A stretch of DNA of 64,000 bases from Rhodanobacter sp. MP7CTX1 (GCF_014205795.1 NZ_JACHCN010000016.1:39474-103473); one strand, 5' to 3'. Shown: positions 24,684 through 33,387, numbered from the stretch's first letter. The notes: a model not told the origin generated them from the letters alone. Numbers and translations are program-made.

Positions 24684-25631
24684 ATGTACGTGCAGTTCGA
24701 TCACCACCCCATGGACCAACGCCTGCGGATGCCCTCGGCGGCTGCGGGCGGTCAGCCAGACGGCCAAAGCGATCTGGCGAGTCCCTGTGAATTTGTTGCG
24801 GTCGATGGTGGTGCTGACGAGGTTCGCGCGTCGCTAGCGCGGCACGAGCCCCGTGGCCCGTGCACGCAGACCGCTTTCACGCCGGCCGATACGATCGTCG
24901 CGCGGATCTTCATGGGGCCGTGCGCGCTCTCGGTGAAGCTGGGAGCGCAGTGGATCAGCTGCGGCGAGGTGAGCGAGGGCTGTTTGCATGTGAGTCCCCC
25001 ACAAGAGGGCGTGCGCACCGAATGGCGCGCCGCCAGAGAGGCGTTGATTCTGCATGTGCCTGTTCGCTATTGGCGTTCACGTGTGGCGAGTGATTTGCCC
25101 CTTGCGATGACCCCTCACGAGTTGGGTACATGTGTCGACGCGCCTTTATTGCAACTGGCAAAGATGCTCTTCTGCGCTGCGTTGGATGCGCACGATCCTG
25201 CTTTTGCCAGGCACCTGGTGGATGCCATCGTGGCGCGTATCAGTGTGTTGTTTGCGCAGCGCACGGTGCCGGCTGCTGCCGTTGTACGCAATGGGTTGCC
25301 GCGTTGGCGCCTGCAGCGTGTGGTCAGTTACGTCCGGGAGCACGTGAGTGACGCCATCAGCCTCGCGGATATGGCGGCGGCCGCAGGCATGTCCGCCATG
25401 CATTTCGCGGCGCAGTTTCGTGCAGCCACGGGACTTCGTCCGCATCACTATCTACTTCAGTGCCGTATCCAGCAGGCAAAAGTGTTGTTGATGGATACGA
25501 CGCGCTCGCTGATCGATATTTCCATCAGCGTGGGATTTCGCACCCAGTCGCACTTCACCACGGTGTTCAAGAACTTCGAGTACACCACGCCCATGCAGTG
25601 GCGTCGAAATCGCGTGCAAGACATGCATTGA
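24684..25631 (+). CDS. AraC family transcriptional regulator
   Basis: Regulator of 315 residues. The first 200 residues have no firmly recognised sensor family; the C-terminal 100 residues are the AraC DNA-binding domain, with I-S-L-A-D-M-A-A-A-A-G-M-S-A-M-H-F-A-A-Q-F in helix-turn-helix 1 and I-S-I-S-V-G-F-R-T-Q-S-H-F in helix-turn-helix 2. It is a close paralogue of the AraC gene at 32245-33276: both have P-R-W-R-L-Q-R-V and the same M-H-F-A-A-Q-F-R and Q-S/A-H-F-T-T-V-F-K. Located between the TetR gene and the FAD monooxygenase. Confidence 0.87.
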   Translation: MYVQFDHHPMDQRLRMPSAAAGGQPDGQSDLASPCEFVAVDGGADEVRASLARHEPRGPCTQTAFTPADTIVARIFMGPCALSVKLGAQWISCGEVSEGCLHVSPPQEGVRTEWRAAREALILHVPVRYWRSRVASDLPLAMTPHELGTCVDAPLLQLAKMLFCAALDAHDPAFARHLVDAIVARISVLFAQRTVPAAAVVRNGLPRWRLQRVVSYVREHVSDAISLADMAAAAGMSAMHFAAQFRAATGLRPHHYLLQCRIQQAKVLLMDTTRSLIDISISVGFRTQSHFTTVFKNFEYTTPMQWRRNRVQDMH

Positions 25632-25710
25632 TCGCGGCGCAACCAGGCCTCGCTTCTCAACCATCGGGCTATAGACCTTTTCTTATCGACCCGTCATAGG
25701 TAACCGACTC

Positions 25711-25773
25711 ATGACCAACAAACGACATCGCACATCGACCAAGGCACCCTTTCTTGCGCGGGGTGCTGCATGA
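25711..25773 (+). CDS. Leader ORF of 20 codons overlapping the monooxygenase start
   Basis: ATG at 25711 opens a 20-residue basic frame (starts M-T-N-K-R-H-R-T, ends A-R-G-A-A). Its TGA (25771-25773) overlaps the ATG of the monooxygenase (25770), giving the ATGA arrangement of translational coupling. An AGG lies 10 bases upstream. Nothing shows that it is translated, and it may be chance. Confidence 0.3.
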   Translation: MTNKRHRTSTKAPFLARGAA

Positions 25774-26888
25774 ATCGCACCGTACTTATTTCTGGTGGCG
25801 GTGTGGCCGGGCTCGCACTCGCTTATTGGCTGCAACGCGAAGGGTTCACCACAACGTTGATTGAGCGATCGCCCGAGCTGCGCAGCGGAGGCCAGGCCGT
25901 CGATATTCGTGGCGTGGCATTGGACGTCGTGAAGGCCATGGGTCTCCACGATGCCGTTTATGCTCGCCGCACAAGGTTAGGCGGCATGTCGATTGTGGAT
26001 GCCGAGGGTCGGGAGATCGAGCGTACGGAGGAGCGAACCTTCAGCGCAGGCCGTCTGGATAGCGACGATATCGAAATCTTCCGCGACGATCTTTGCGGGC
26101 TTTTGTTGAATCAGGTGGGTGAGCATGTCGAGTACATCTATGGCGACAGCATTACCGCCATCCAGCAGGATGCAAACAGCAACGCCGTGTCTTTTCGCAG
26201 TCACCCCGACCGACATTTTGACTTTGTGATCGGTGCCGATGGCGTTTACTCCAATGTGCGCAAGCTGGTGTTTGGCAGCGATACATCTTTTGTAAAACCA
26301 TTAGGCGTCACGATGGCCTTGTTCACGACGCCGAACCTGATCGACCTGCAGAGCTGGCAGCTCGCTCATCGCGAAGAGACGGTCGGCTACGTGATTTACC
26401 CCAGCTTCGACCAGACGCAGTTGCGGGTGGGTGTGGGATTCGGCGCGGAGCCTGGCGAGGTGTCCCGTAACGACGTGGCCGCTCAGAAGGCGATGATTGC
26501 AACGAAGTGCAAGCATCTCGGCGGTTATTTCCCGCAGCTGCTCGACGCCATGCGTGATACGTCCCAGTTCTATTGTGGGGATCTCGCACAAATCCATATG
26601 CCGGGCTGGACGCAGGGTCGTGTCGCGCTGGTAGGGGATGCTGGCTATTGCGCGTCGCCGTTCTCGGGGCAGGGTACGAGCCTGGCGCTGGTGGGGGCGC
26701 TGATCCTGGCCAAAGCATTGGCGCAAACCCCTGAAGATTTCGCCTTGGCGTTCGCCGCCTATGAGGAGCGCATGCGGCCTTTCGTGAAGCTCAATCAGGA
26801 GCTGGTGGACATGGAGCGCCGCGGTCACGTCCCCGATGATCAACTCACTGCCGCGAAGTACGGTATCTCACTCGACGGTTTGCTTTAA
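25770..26888 (+). CDS. FAD-dependent monooxygenase (PHBH/TetX-like)
   Basis: Group A flavoprotein monooxygenase, 372 residues. The FAD-binding Rossmann motif is I-S-G-G-G-V-A-G-L-A-L-A near residue 6. The D-G motif is I-G-A-D-G-V-Y-S-N-V-R, and the second FAD motif is G-D-A-G-Y-C-A-S-P-F-S-G-Q-G-T. The overall pattern matches small aromatic hydroxylases and TetX-like enzymes, which use NAD(P)H and O2. The substrate is unknown. It follows the AraC regulator by about 140 bases and may be controlled by it or by the nearby TetR. Confidence 0.9.
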   Translation: MNRTVLISGGGVAGLALAYWLQREGFTTTLIERSPELRSGGQAVDIRGVALDVVKAMGLHDAVYARRTRLGGMSIVDAEGREIERTEERTFSAGRLDSDDIEIFRDDLCGLLLNQVGEHVEYIYGDSITAIQQDANSNAVSFRSHPDRHFDFVIGADGVYSNVRKLVFGSDTSFVKPLGVTMALFTTPNLIDLQSWQLAHREETVGYVIYPSFDQTQLRVGVGFGAEPGEVSRNDVAAQKAMIATKCKHLGGYFPQLLDAMRDTSQFYCGDLAQIHMPGWTQGRVALVGDAGYCASPFSGQGTSLALVGALILAKALAQTPEDFALAFAAYEERMRPFVKLNQELVDMERRGHVPDDQLTAAKYGISLDGLL

Positions 26889-27026
26889 GCCCAGCGTTAC
26901 CCCGCGCAATGGCAGGTGTACAGCGCGCATCTGCCTTTGGTCTCATGCAAGACAAGCACGAAAGACAACGCATGGCCCATGCTTGCATGGTCCATGCGTG
27001 TCGGTGGTCTCCTCTCTTGGCGAGGC

Positions 27027-27308
27027 TTAGCGGCCGTGCTCGTTGGCCACGTCGGCGGCCAGGCGCAGCTCTTCATTCGCCTCGGTGAGCAGTTCCTTGG
27101 CACGGCCGGCGTGACCGCCGAGGCGTGAGTCGTTGTCGAATTGTGCGTCGCTGACAAGCTGCCACGCCTGAACAATGTATTCCTGCGCGCTGCGCAGGTT
27201 GCCGTGGCGGTTGCCGATATCCACGTGGGGCGCTCCCTGGGCCATGGTGGCGCAACCAAAGGTGCAGGCAGCGCCAAGCAGGGCGCCGATCAAAAATGCT
27301 TTCTTCAT
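27027..27308 (-). CDS. Small exported helical protein
   Basis: A 93-residue protein with an N-terminal signal peptide (M-K-K-A-F-L-I-G-A-L-L-G-A-A-C). A Cys occurs at T-F-G-C, but it does not fit a strong lipobox. The mature part is two helical stretches rich in Ala, Glu and Arg, with R-S-A-Q-E-Y-I-V-Q-A-W and A-K-E-L-L-T-E-A-N-E-E-L-R. I do not recognise a named family with certainty. The ATG at 27308 is the start that gives the signal peptide. Confidence 0.6.
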   Translation of the reverse strand: MKKAFLIGALLGAACTFGCATMAQGAPHVDIGNRHGNLRSAQEYIVQAWQLVSDAQFDNDSRLGGHAGRAKELLTEANEELRLAADVANEHGR

Positions 27309-27600
27309 GTTGATGAACTCTCGTCGGATAGTGAAAGAAAATGGTCCGACCACGCCGGGTCGGGAATGGAATGAGACATCCTTGTTCGGCGAGCTGCCGA
27401 TACGAGGTCGACGGCGATAGCAATCCTTCATCGGGTGCCGCTATGGAGCGTGCCGGTAGGCGCTGCTCCGGAGTGACTACCACTCGATCGCTTGATGACC
27501 TGTGAGCTTATGGTAGGCAGCTCGGCAGCCTCGCGTTTTCCTTACCGCACGCGGCTTTTTCAAATGCCACGGCGCAGACGCGTGGATCTGCTACTGGCGC

Positions 27601-28041
27601 TTAATCCGCTATGTGGCGACCAAAGGTGAGGCCTGCATTCGCGTCGAACAATTTGAGCAGGGTGTCGATGCGATGGTCGTAAGCGCGATCCAGGCAGGCG
27701 GCGTCAGCCTCACAGGCCTCGCGTGCCTTTAGCCATTGGCGCTGGTCGCTGCGCAGCATGTCGTCGAATTCGCGGTACGCCATGCCAGCGGCGGAAGGTT
27801 TCAAGCGCAATAGCAGTTGGAAGTAGGCCGCCAGTGTCACGTCTTTGGCACCCAGCGCGGGCGATGCGCACACAGCCTTCTCGGCGCGCGTCGATGCTTT
27901 GCCGCAATCGAAGCTTGCCACTTGGGCATGTGCAACACTTGCTGCAGCGAGTAAAAGTATTGAAAACAGTGCGCGGCGTGCGCTGTAACCATCCAGAGAG
28001 GCTAGCTGCGGGGAGTGGGCTGCATGGGTGGACTGATTCAT
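27601..28041 (-). CDS. LprI-like lysozyme inhibitor domain protein (DUF1311)
   Basis: Exported protein of 146 residues. An N-terminal signal region ends S-V-A-H-A-Q. The mature part has F-D-C-G-K-A-S-T-R-A-E-K-A-V-C, then Y-F-Q-L-L-L-R-L and D-Q-R-Q-W-L-K-A-R-E-A-C with a further Cys in A-A-C-L-D-R-A-Y. The four-Cys pattern and Q-R-x-W-L-x-x-R-x-x-C are the hallmarks of the LprI/DUF1311 family. In mycobacteria LprI inhibits lysozyme; other DUF1311 proteins are uncharacterised. It is divergent from the MliC-like gene. Confidence 0.75.
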   Translation of the reverse strand: MNQSTHAAHSPQLASLDGYSARRALFSILLLAAASVAHAQVASFDCGKASTRAEKAVCASPALGAKDVTLAAYFQLLLRLKPSAAGMAYREFDDMLRSDQRQWLKAREACEADAACLDRAYDHRIDTLLKLFDANAGLTFGRHIAD

Positions 28042-28287
28042 GAATCATTGTCCTCGGGTTAGGCGTTGTATTCGTCATGGAGAGTTGTGCGGACGTACGC
28101 CTTCATTGTGTTGTTGTAGACCTGTGGCGCTTTGCACAAATGCACGGTCTTATGATCTGCATGAGCAGATAAATGGTGATGCATGAATAACCATCGTTCG
28201 TATTGGAAAGACGGCGTGGCAACTGGAAAGTAGAAGATGGCGTGCAGATATCACCATAAGCTTTCAAACGAAATGAGGTTGTTCGCC

Positions 28288-28692
28288 ATGTGCCACGACT
28301 TTGTCCTGCTACGTCCACGCTATCGCCTTTGCGCGATGCTGCTTCTCGCGATACCGCTGGCGGGGCTTGCTCAAGCCCCATCCTCTTCCCAATACCAGTC
28401 ACCACCGCTGGTAGTGCCGCAAATCCAGACGGGTAGACCGATTGTTGCCACGTACCGATGTGTCGGTGGTCAAAGTTTCAGGGTGACGTACTGGAATGCA
28501 ACCAACGGACAGAGTTTTGCACTGCTGCCCGTGCAAGGCCGGCCGATGTTGCTGGTGAACGGCATGTCCGCAGACGGCGTGCGCTATCAGGCCGGCTTCG
28601 TAACGTGGTGGAGCAAGGGTCGGGGCGGCGATCTTTATGACACGCGTGTCAGCGCCGATAAACCGGTGCTGCGGGGATGTCAGTCGAAGTAG
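28288..28692 (+). CDS. MliC-like lysozyme inhibitor domain protein
   Basis: Exported protein of 134 residues from this start. A hydrophobic signal (L-C-A-M-L-L-L-A-I-P-L-A-G-L-A) is followed by about 20 linker residues. The MliC domain has Y-R-C-V-G-G-Q-S-F-R-V-T-Y-W, then L-P-V-Q-G-R-P-M-L-L, then S-A-D-G-V-R-Y-Q-A-G-F-V-T-W-W-S-K-G, with the final Cys in L-R-G-C. MliC/PliC proteins inhibit C-type lysozyme in the periplasm. Starts at 28237 or 28273 are also possible. It lies opposite the LprI-like gene. Confidence 0.75.
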   Translation: MCHDFVLLRPRYRLCAMLLLAIPLAGLAQAPSSSQYQSPPLVVPQIQTGRPIVATYRCVGGQSFRVTYWNATNGQSFALLPVQGRPMLLVNGMSADGVRYQAGFVTWWSKGRGGDLYDTRVSADKPVLRGCQSK

Positions 28693-28748
28693 CAGGCGCC
28701 CTGAACAAAGGCCCAGGGTGCTGTTGGATTTCGGCCAAACCCTCACTC

Positions 28749-28841
28749 CGTTCGCCCTGAGCGTTGGCCTGTAGTGCCGAAATCGAAGGGCACGTGTCGA
28801 GTGCCCTTCGACTTCGCTGCGCTACCCTCGGGGCGAACGGA
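28749..28841. repeat. Inverted pair of REP-like elements
   Basis: CCGTTCGCCCTGAGCG at 28749 leads to CGAAATCGAAGGGCAC, and an inverted partner runs GTGCCCTTCGACTTCGC to GGGCGAACGG at 28841. The whole 93-bp block can fold into one large imperfect hairpin. It shares CGTTCGCCCTGAGCG and CGAAGGGC with the 10031 array. It lies between the convergent MliC-like and lipase genes, a usual place for REP elements. Confidence 0.8.
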
Positions 28842-28859
28842 GGGACTGCTTGCGTTTGC

Positions 28860-30140
28860 TCAAGGTGTCGCGGCAGTGCAGGTGTTGGGGGCAGCCTTGC
28901 CATCGAAACGATCGGCGATCCAGGCAACCGCCTGCATCGCACTGTCGCTGCCGATAAGACCATGATGGACACCGGCCCACTCTTGATACATTACCGTGCT
29001 GCCAGCGGCGCATAGGCGCTGCACATAGGAGCGTGTGACCTCGGGCAGGACGAGGCGGTCGGCGGCACCCTGGGTTATCAGTACAGGTATATCAGACGGT
29101 AGCGTGCCAGGAATGTTTTGCTCAAGCAGCGAATGCCAGGGTTCCAGTTGAGTGACATCGGGTACGGAAAGAAACTGCTGTTCGAGCGGACGTTGCGAGT
29201 AATGCCGTAGCACCATGTCGTAGATTGATTCGATGCATTCGTTGGCTAGCGCATTGACCGCAGGCATCGCGGCGGGTTGCACGACCTGATCGATCGGTGC
29301 GCCATAGACGCGTTGCCATGACCATAGCGTCATCGCGGTGACGTTACGGCCGCCATCGGTGTCCGCATCATCGCGGAGCAAGGTCTTCAGGTCGGTCGCG
29401 GGCGCCGCAGCAGCGACGCCCTGCAGACGTAGTTCGGGTGCGTATTCGCGCGCAATGATGGCGCTGAACAAGGCGGCCTGACCACCTTGCGAGTGTCCCC
29501 ACACGGCATACCGATCACTGGCTTGCGCACCGGGCAATTGCCGCGCCGCGCGTACCGCATCGATTACCGCACGTGCTTCGCTTACGCCCACCAGATAGGG
29601 ATGCGGCCCTGCGGTACCCAACCCTGGGTAGTCCGTTGCCGCCACGATGTAGCCGTGTCGCACCATGTCGCGCAGGCCCATCATGGTCTGGAAAACGAAA
29701 AGCGCTTCAGATGGCGCGCAGCGAGATACGACCCCGGTGGTGGGATGAGCCCAGGCCACGATGGGACGTCCGTCGGCAGGTGCAACGCCTGCCGGAATCA
29801 CCACCACCCCGGAAACGGCGATCGGCTCGCCGTGCAGGCCCATCGAGCGATACAACACGCGATAAGCGTTGGCACCCAAGGGCGCACCGCTCATCGGCTC
29901 CATGCGAATGATGGAACCAGGCACGCCCTGCGCCTGTTGCACGTCATACGTGTAGAACGCATCGCTGGCGTGCGCCTGGTCGATGCCGAGTACGGCCTCG
30001 CCCAAGCTTGCGCCGGCCAGTGTCAGCATCACCAAAGCCAGCGCGCTGGCCACGCGTCGGCGCTCTTTGGCGAAGGACTTTTTCGGCTCTACAGTCATCG
30101 CTGTGCCCTGAGACCGCTGGTTCGTAGGCATCGCGCTCAT
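28860..30140 (-). CDS. Secreted lipase/alpha-beta hydrolase (secretory lipase family)
   Basis: Exported alpha/beta hydrolase of 426 residues. A long N-terminal signal region with basic residues and a hydrophobic core ends near A-H-A. The nucleophile elbow is V-W-G-H-S-Q-G-G-Q-A-A-L, the Asp region L-I-T-Q-G-A-A-D-R-L-V, and the late His G-V-H-H-G-L. V-V-A-A-T-D-Y-P-G-L-G is a signature of the LIP secretory lipase family. The ATG at 30140 overlaps the stop of the membrane-protein gene (ATGA), so the two are coupled; an ATG at 30098 is possible. Confidence 0.87.
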   Translation of the reverse strand: MSAMPTNQRSQGTAMTVEPKKSFAKERRRVASALALVMLTLAGASLGEAVLGIDQAHASDAFYTYDVQQAQGVPGSIIRMEPMSGAPLGANAYRVLYRSMGLHGEPIAVSGVVVIPAGVAPADGRPIVAWAHPTTGVVSRCAPSEALFVFQTMMGLRDMVRHGYIVAATDYPGLGTAGPHPYLVGVSEARAVIDAVRAARQLPGAQASDRYAVWGHSQGGQAALFSAIIAREYAPELRLQGVAAAAPATDLKTLLRDDADTDGGRNVTAMTLWSWQRVYGAPIDQVVQPAAMPAVNALANECIESIYDMVLRHYSQRPLEQQFLSVPDVTQLEPWHSLLEQNIPGTLPSDIPVLITQGAADRLVLPEVTRSYVQRLCAAGSTVMYQEWAGVHHGLIGSDSAMQAVAWIADRFDGKAAPNTCTAATP

Positions 30141-30517
30141 CCTGCGGCCATGGCCCACGTAATGAAGCCGGTGTTGATCAGGGTGAAGACCATGCCAACG
30201 ATGAAGACACCGTCTGCCGCGTAGGCGATCCGGTGATTTTGCTTGCGATTGCGCGTGCGTAATGCCCAATACGACAGCAACGCCGACAGCAGATACAACA
30301 TGGCGTTGATGGAGAGCAGGTCATCGCCGGTCACGTCCTGGCTGCGCAACTTGATGACCATGCGAAGTATGCCAACCACGGTCAGGCATACGCCGACCAT
30401 GACCGATGATGCAGTGAGGATGTGCACGCAGATGTCTTCATCGAGCGCTCTGCTGCGACAGATCCGGGTGTCCGCCGTTACGGGCGTAGAGGGTAGGGCG
30501 CGGTGTGCAAGTTTCAT
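30137..30517 (-). CDS. Inner-membrane protein, three or four predicted helices
   Basis: A 126-residue membrane protein of unknown family. Hydrophobic segments are at about residues 30-53 (I-L-T-A-S-S-V-M-V-G-V-C-L), 68-88 and 100-125. A cytoplasmic basic loop R-T-R-N-R-K-Q-N-H-R separates two of them. The ATG at 30517 is preferred over the TTG at 30535. It lies immediately upstream of the lipase, with a four-base overlap, so a role in lipase biogenesis or membrane context is possible, but nothing in the sequence shows it. Confidence 0.65.
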   Translation of the reverse strand: MKLAHRALPSTPVTADTRICRSRALDEDICVHILTASSVMVGVCLTVVGILRMVIKLRSQDVTGDDLLSINAMLYLLSALLSYWALRTRNRKQNHRIAYAADGVFIVGMVFTLINTGFITWAMAAG

Positions 30518-30787
30518 GGCGTCGGTATGGGACAAGTGATCATGAGAGTTTGGCTGGTGGCCAGCGGGTGGCTGCCCGTGAGTCAGTGACAGAGTGCTGA
30601 TGCACCTTGCTCATGACCTTGGTAGGCATGGCGCATTGTGGCGACAGCACCTGCGGCGGCCTTTTCGATTGGCAGGCACGCTTTCAAATTCGAACGGTCG
30701 TCGCATGGCGCACTGCTTTTCGGCCCGCTGAATGCTCGGCTGCCAAGGACATGGGGTCTTGGGGGTGGGGTGGACTTGGCGACTGTG

Positions 30788-30798
30788 ATGCATACAAT
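30788..30798. promoter_or_regulatory. ATGCATACAAT motif upstream of the mocR gene
   Basis: The 11-mer ATGCATACAAT contains a possible -10 box TACAAT (30793-30798) about 34 bases before the mocR-type start. The same 11-mer is found inside the promoter of the araC gene (33364-33374). A partial copy CCATACATT follows at 30812-30820. It may be the operator of the MocR protein. Confidence 0.45.
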
Positions 30799-30831
30799 GC
30801 AACACAAGAATCCATACATTTGAGTGCCGCG

Positions 30832-32223
30832 ATGCCAAAACTCCGCGAATTGAGCTGGACGCCGAGCCTGCCGGCCAACCGGGGCCCGATGTATCAGGCC
30901 ATCGCCGATGCCATTGCAGGGGACATTCAGGCGGGACGACTCTCTCCCGGCGACCGCCTGCCAACGATGCGGGCGCTGGCGTCGTGGCTCGGCATCGACT
31001 TCACGACGGTTACCCGGGCCTATTCCGAGGCGGCCCGGCGCGAACTGGTGGACACGGAAGTGGGCCGTGGCACGTTCGTGCGCAAGCGGCCTTTGCCGCC
31101 ACCGCGCACGGTGACGGTCGGCGCGGTGGAAATGAGCATGAACCATCCGCCCGAATTCGACGACGCCGCTTTGTATTCACGCATGTGGCAAAGCATGCGC
31201 AGCGTGGAAGCCATCGGGCCGGATCTGTTGATGCGTTACCAGCCGCCGGGCGGCACCAGCCATGGTCGTAACGTAGGCACGCGCTGGCTGACGCCGCGTA
31301 TTCCTGACCTGTCGCCAGATCGCCTGATCGTGTGTTCGGGCGAGCAGGGGAGCCTGCATGCCGTGCTTGGTTTGCTCATGTCGCCCGGTGACACGCTGGC
31401 GGTCGAAGCACTGACTCATCCGGGCATACGCGCGCTGGCTGCGCTGTTGCGCATCCGGCTGGTGCCGGTGGCGATGGACGAGCATGGCGTGATACCCGAA
31501 GCACTGGAGACGGTATTTCGGGAGCAAGGCCCCAAGGCCTTCTATTGCATGCCGACGCTGCACAATCCAACGACCATCACGCTGTCATTGGCTCGCCGCG
31601 AAGCGGTAGCAGCGGTGGCGACCCGGTATGACGTGCCGATCGTCGAGGACGACGACTACGGCGCGCTTACGGAGCTCTCGCCGCCGCCATTGGCTGTGCT
31701 GGCGCCCCATCTGACGTATCACATCGCGGGCCTCGCCAAGTGCCTGTCGCCGGCACTGCAGATGGCCTATCTGGTGGCGCCCAATGCCTGGACTGCCGCA
31801 CGCCTGACGTCCGTGTTGCGCGCGACGGCAGGCACGGTGGCTCCACTCAGTGCCGCGGTGGCTTCGCACTGGATCGAGGATGGCACGGCCGCGCTGGTGA
31901 TGCGCGCCATCCGGGAAGAGTCGGCCGAGCGGCGCGCGATCGCTCGCCGCATGCTACCTCGCACGCAGCTGGCGATGCCCGCAGAAGGCTTCCACCTATG
32001 GCTGCGCTTGCCTGAGCCATGGACCAGTGGCGAATTCGTCGGTGGCCTTCGCCACGCCGGCATGGGCATTGTAGGACGCGAGGCATTCAGCGTAGGGCCG
32101 TCGCCCGAGGCGGTGCGCATCGCCCTGGGAGCCAATACATCGCGTCAGCAACTCACGGACGGCCTGGGTATGGTTGCTGATCTGCTCACGCAGTTGCCCA
32201 TGATGTCTTCGACTGTTGTCTGA
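30832..32223 (+). CDS. MocR/GntR family regulator with aminotransferase domain
   Basis: Regulator-enzyme fusion of 463 residues. An N-terminal winged HTH of the GntR type (P-M-Y-Q-A-I-A-D-A-I-A near residue 20, then G-D-R-L-P-T-M-R-A-L-A) is joined to a fold-type I aminotransferase-like domain, in which K303 of G-L-A-K303-C-L-S-P is the PLP lysine. E-D-D-D-Y-G and P-T-L-H-N-P-T are further PLP-domain motifs. MocR proteins sense amine or vitamin B6-type ligands. The start is 30832; upstream ORF length to 30607 has no similarity. Convergent with the AraC gene at 32245. Confidence 0.92.
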   Translation: MPKLRELSWTPSLPANRGPMYQAIADAIAGDIQAGRLSPGDRLPTMRALASWLGIDFTTVTRAYSEAARRELVDTEVGRGTFVRKRPLPPPRTVTVGAVEMSMNHPPEFDDAALYSRMWQSMRSVEAIGPDLLMRYQPPGGTSHGRNVGTRWLTPRIPDLSPDRLIVCSGEQGSLHAVLGLLMSPGDTLAVEALTHPGIRALAALLRIRLVPVAMDEHGVIPEALETVFREQGPKAFYCMPTLHNPTTITLSLARREAVAAVATRYDVPIVEDDDYGALTELSPPPLAVLAPHLTYHIAGLAKCLSPALQMAYLVAPNAWTAARLTSVLRATAGTVAPLSAAVASHWIEDGTAALVMRAIREESAERRAIARRMLPRTQLAMPAEGFHLWLRLPEPWTSGEFVGGLRHAGMGIVGREAFSVGPSPEAVRIALGANTSRQQLTDGLGMVADLLTQLPMMSSTVV

Positions 32224-32244
32224 AAGCGAGCAGGGCTTTTCGGA

Positions 32245-33276
32245 TCAGTCGTTTTTCGAAGGGCGTAGCTGGAGAATTTCCGCGCTGGCGCGCGGAACCT
32301 CGCTGATGAGCGACGCCGGACGATAGTTATGGCGCCGCCAAAGACTCGGCGTAGTACCGGTGAAGCGTTTGAACACGGTAGTGAAGTGCGCTTGCGTGCA
32401 AAAGCCCACATCCAGCGTGATGTCAATCAGTGCGCGATCCGTCGTTGCCAGCAGCGTCTTTGCGCGATCGATCCGACAGGCCAATAGATAGTCGTGTGGA
32501 CGCTGGCCGGTGGCGATACGAAACTGTGCCGCAAAATGCATGGGTGACAGGCTCGCTGCGGCGGCCATATCCGACAGCGTGATGGTTTGGCCCAGGTGCA
32601 GCTGCACATACTCGCGCACGCGCTGCAGTCGCCAGCGCGGCAACGCAATGCGTCGTGGTGGCTGACCGTCGGTCAGCTGGGCTTGCGTCAGCAGGTGGAA
32701 ATAGCGTGACACCATGGCGGCAGCCACCCGCTCGGCATATTGCCAACCGCACATCTTGTCGTCGGCGGCCAGCAGGGCGCGCCCGAGCTGCGCGATCGCA
32801 TCGTCCTGAGACACGCCCACCGATGCAAGGCCGCCCAACAAGTGCAGACCATTCGAAGCCTCGGCCATCCGGCGCATGAAGGCCTCGGACAGATGCAGGT
32901 GCAGAATCTCGCAAGGCGTATCGAACTGCGCGCGTAAAGTCTGCCCTGGCGCACTCAATAGAAAGCTGCCGCTGCGCCATTCGCCTTGATGGATCTTGCC
33001 GGCATCGGTGGACAGTGCTAGCTGCGTCGTCCGCATGAAAAGGCTGGCCACGTAGTAGCCACGCGGATTGCGTGCCGCATAGTCGCGCGTCGTTTCGCGT
33101 TGATCGCTCCAGTACGAGGCGACCACCTGGCGTCCGCTGCGTTCGACGTCCACTTCCGGCAGGCGCCATGACAACTCGCTGTGGACGGCGGCTACATGAC
33201 GAACCGGTGCGGTGTGGCGATGACCGCGATGTCCTTGCGAAGACATCGTTGTCATTTGAGCGTAGATCTGATGCAT
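32245..33276 (-). CDS. AraC family transcriptional regulator
   Basis: Regulator of 343 residues and paralogue of the gene at 24684. The C-terminal DNA-binding domain contains I-T-L-S-D-M-A-A-A-A-S-L-S-P-M-H-F-A-A-Q-F and I-T-L-D-V-G-F-C-T-Q-A-H-F-T-T-V-F. The first 230 residues match the other paralogue only in part. I chose the ATG at 33276 because GGAGGAAGG lies 5 bases upstream; the ORF extends to 33306. Its promoter is a good TTGACA-17-TACTAT with the MocR-like motif in the spacer. Confidence 0.9.
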   Translation of the reverse strand: MHQIYAQMTTMSSQGHRGHRHTAPVRHVAAVHSELSWRLPEVDVERSGRQVVASYWSDQRETTRDYAARNPRGYYVASLFMRTTQLALSTDAGKIHQGEWRSGSFLLSAPGQTLRAQFDTPCEILHLHLSEAFMRRMAEASNGLHLLGGLASVGVSQDDAIAQLGRALLAADDKMCGWQYAERVAAAMVSRYFHLLTQAQLTDGQPPRRIALPRWRLQRVREYVQLHLGQTITLSDMAAAASLSPMHFAAQFRIATGQRPHDYLLACRIDRAKTLLATTDRALIDITLDVGFCTQAHFTTVFKRFTGTTPSLWRRHNYRPASLISEVPRASAEILQLRPSKND

Positions 33277-33358
33277 CTGTCCTTCCTCCCGAGGTGGACA
33301 AGTCACCTAACCCCTGCTGCTCTGCACATTGATTGGATAATGTGGCTAAAGTCAGAAA

Positions 33359-33387
33359 ATAGTATGCATACAATTTTGGCGTGTCAA
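33359..33387 (-). promoter_or_regulatory. Strong promoter for the araC gene with a palindrome in the spacer
   Basis: On the minus strand, TTGACA (33382-33387) and TACTAT (33359-33364) are 17 bases apart, which is close to the sigma-70 consensus. The spacer and -10 edge contain GTATGCATAC (33362-33371), a perfect 10-bp palindrome, and the longer ATGCATACAAT also seen before mocR. A repressor there would block the promoter. Confidence 0.7.
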
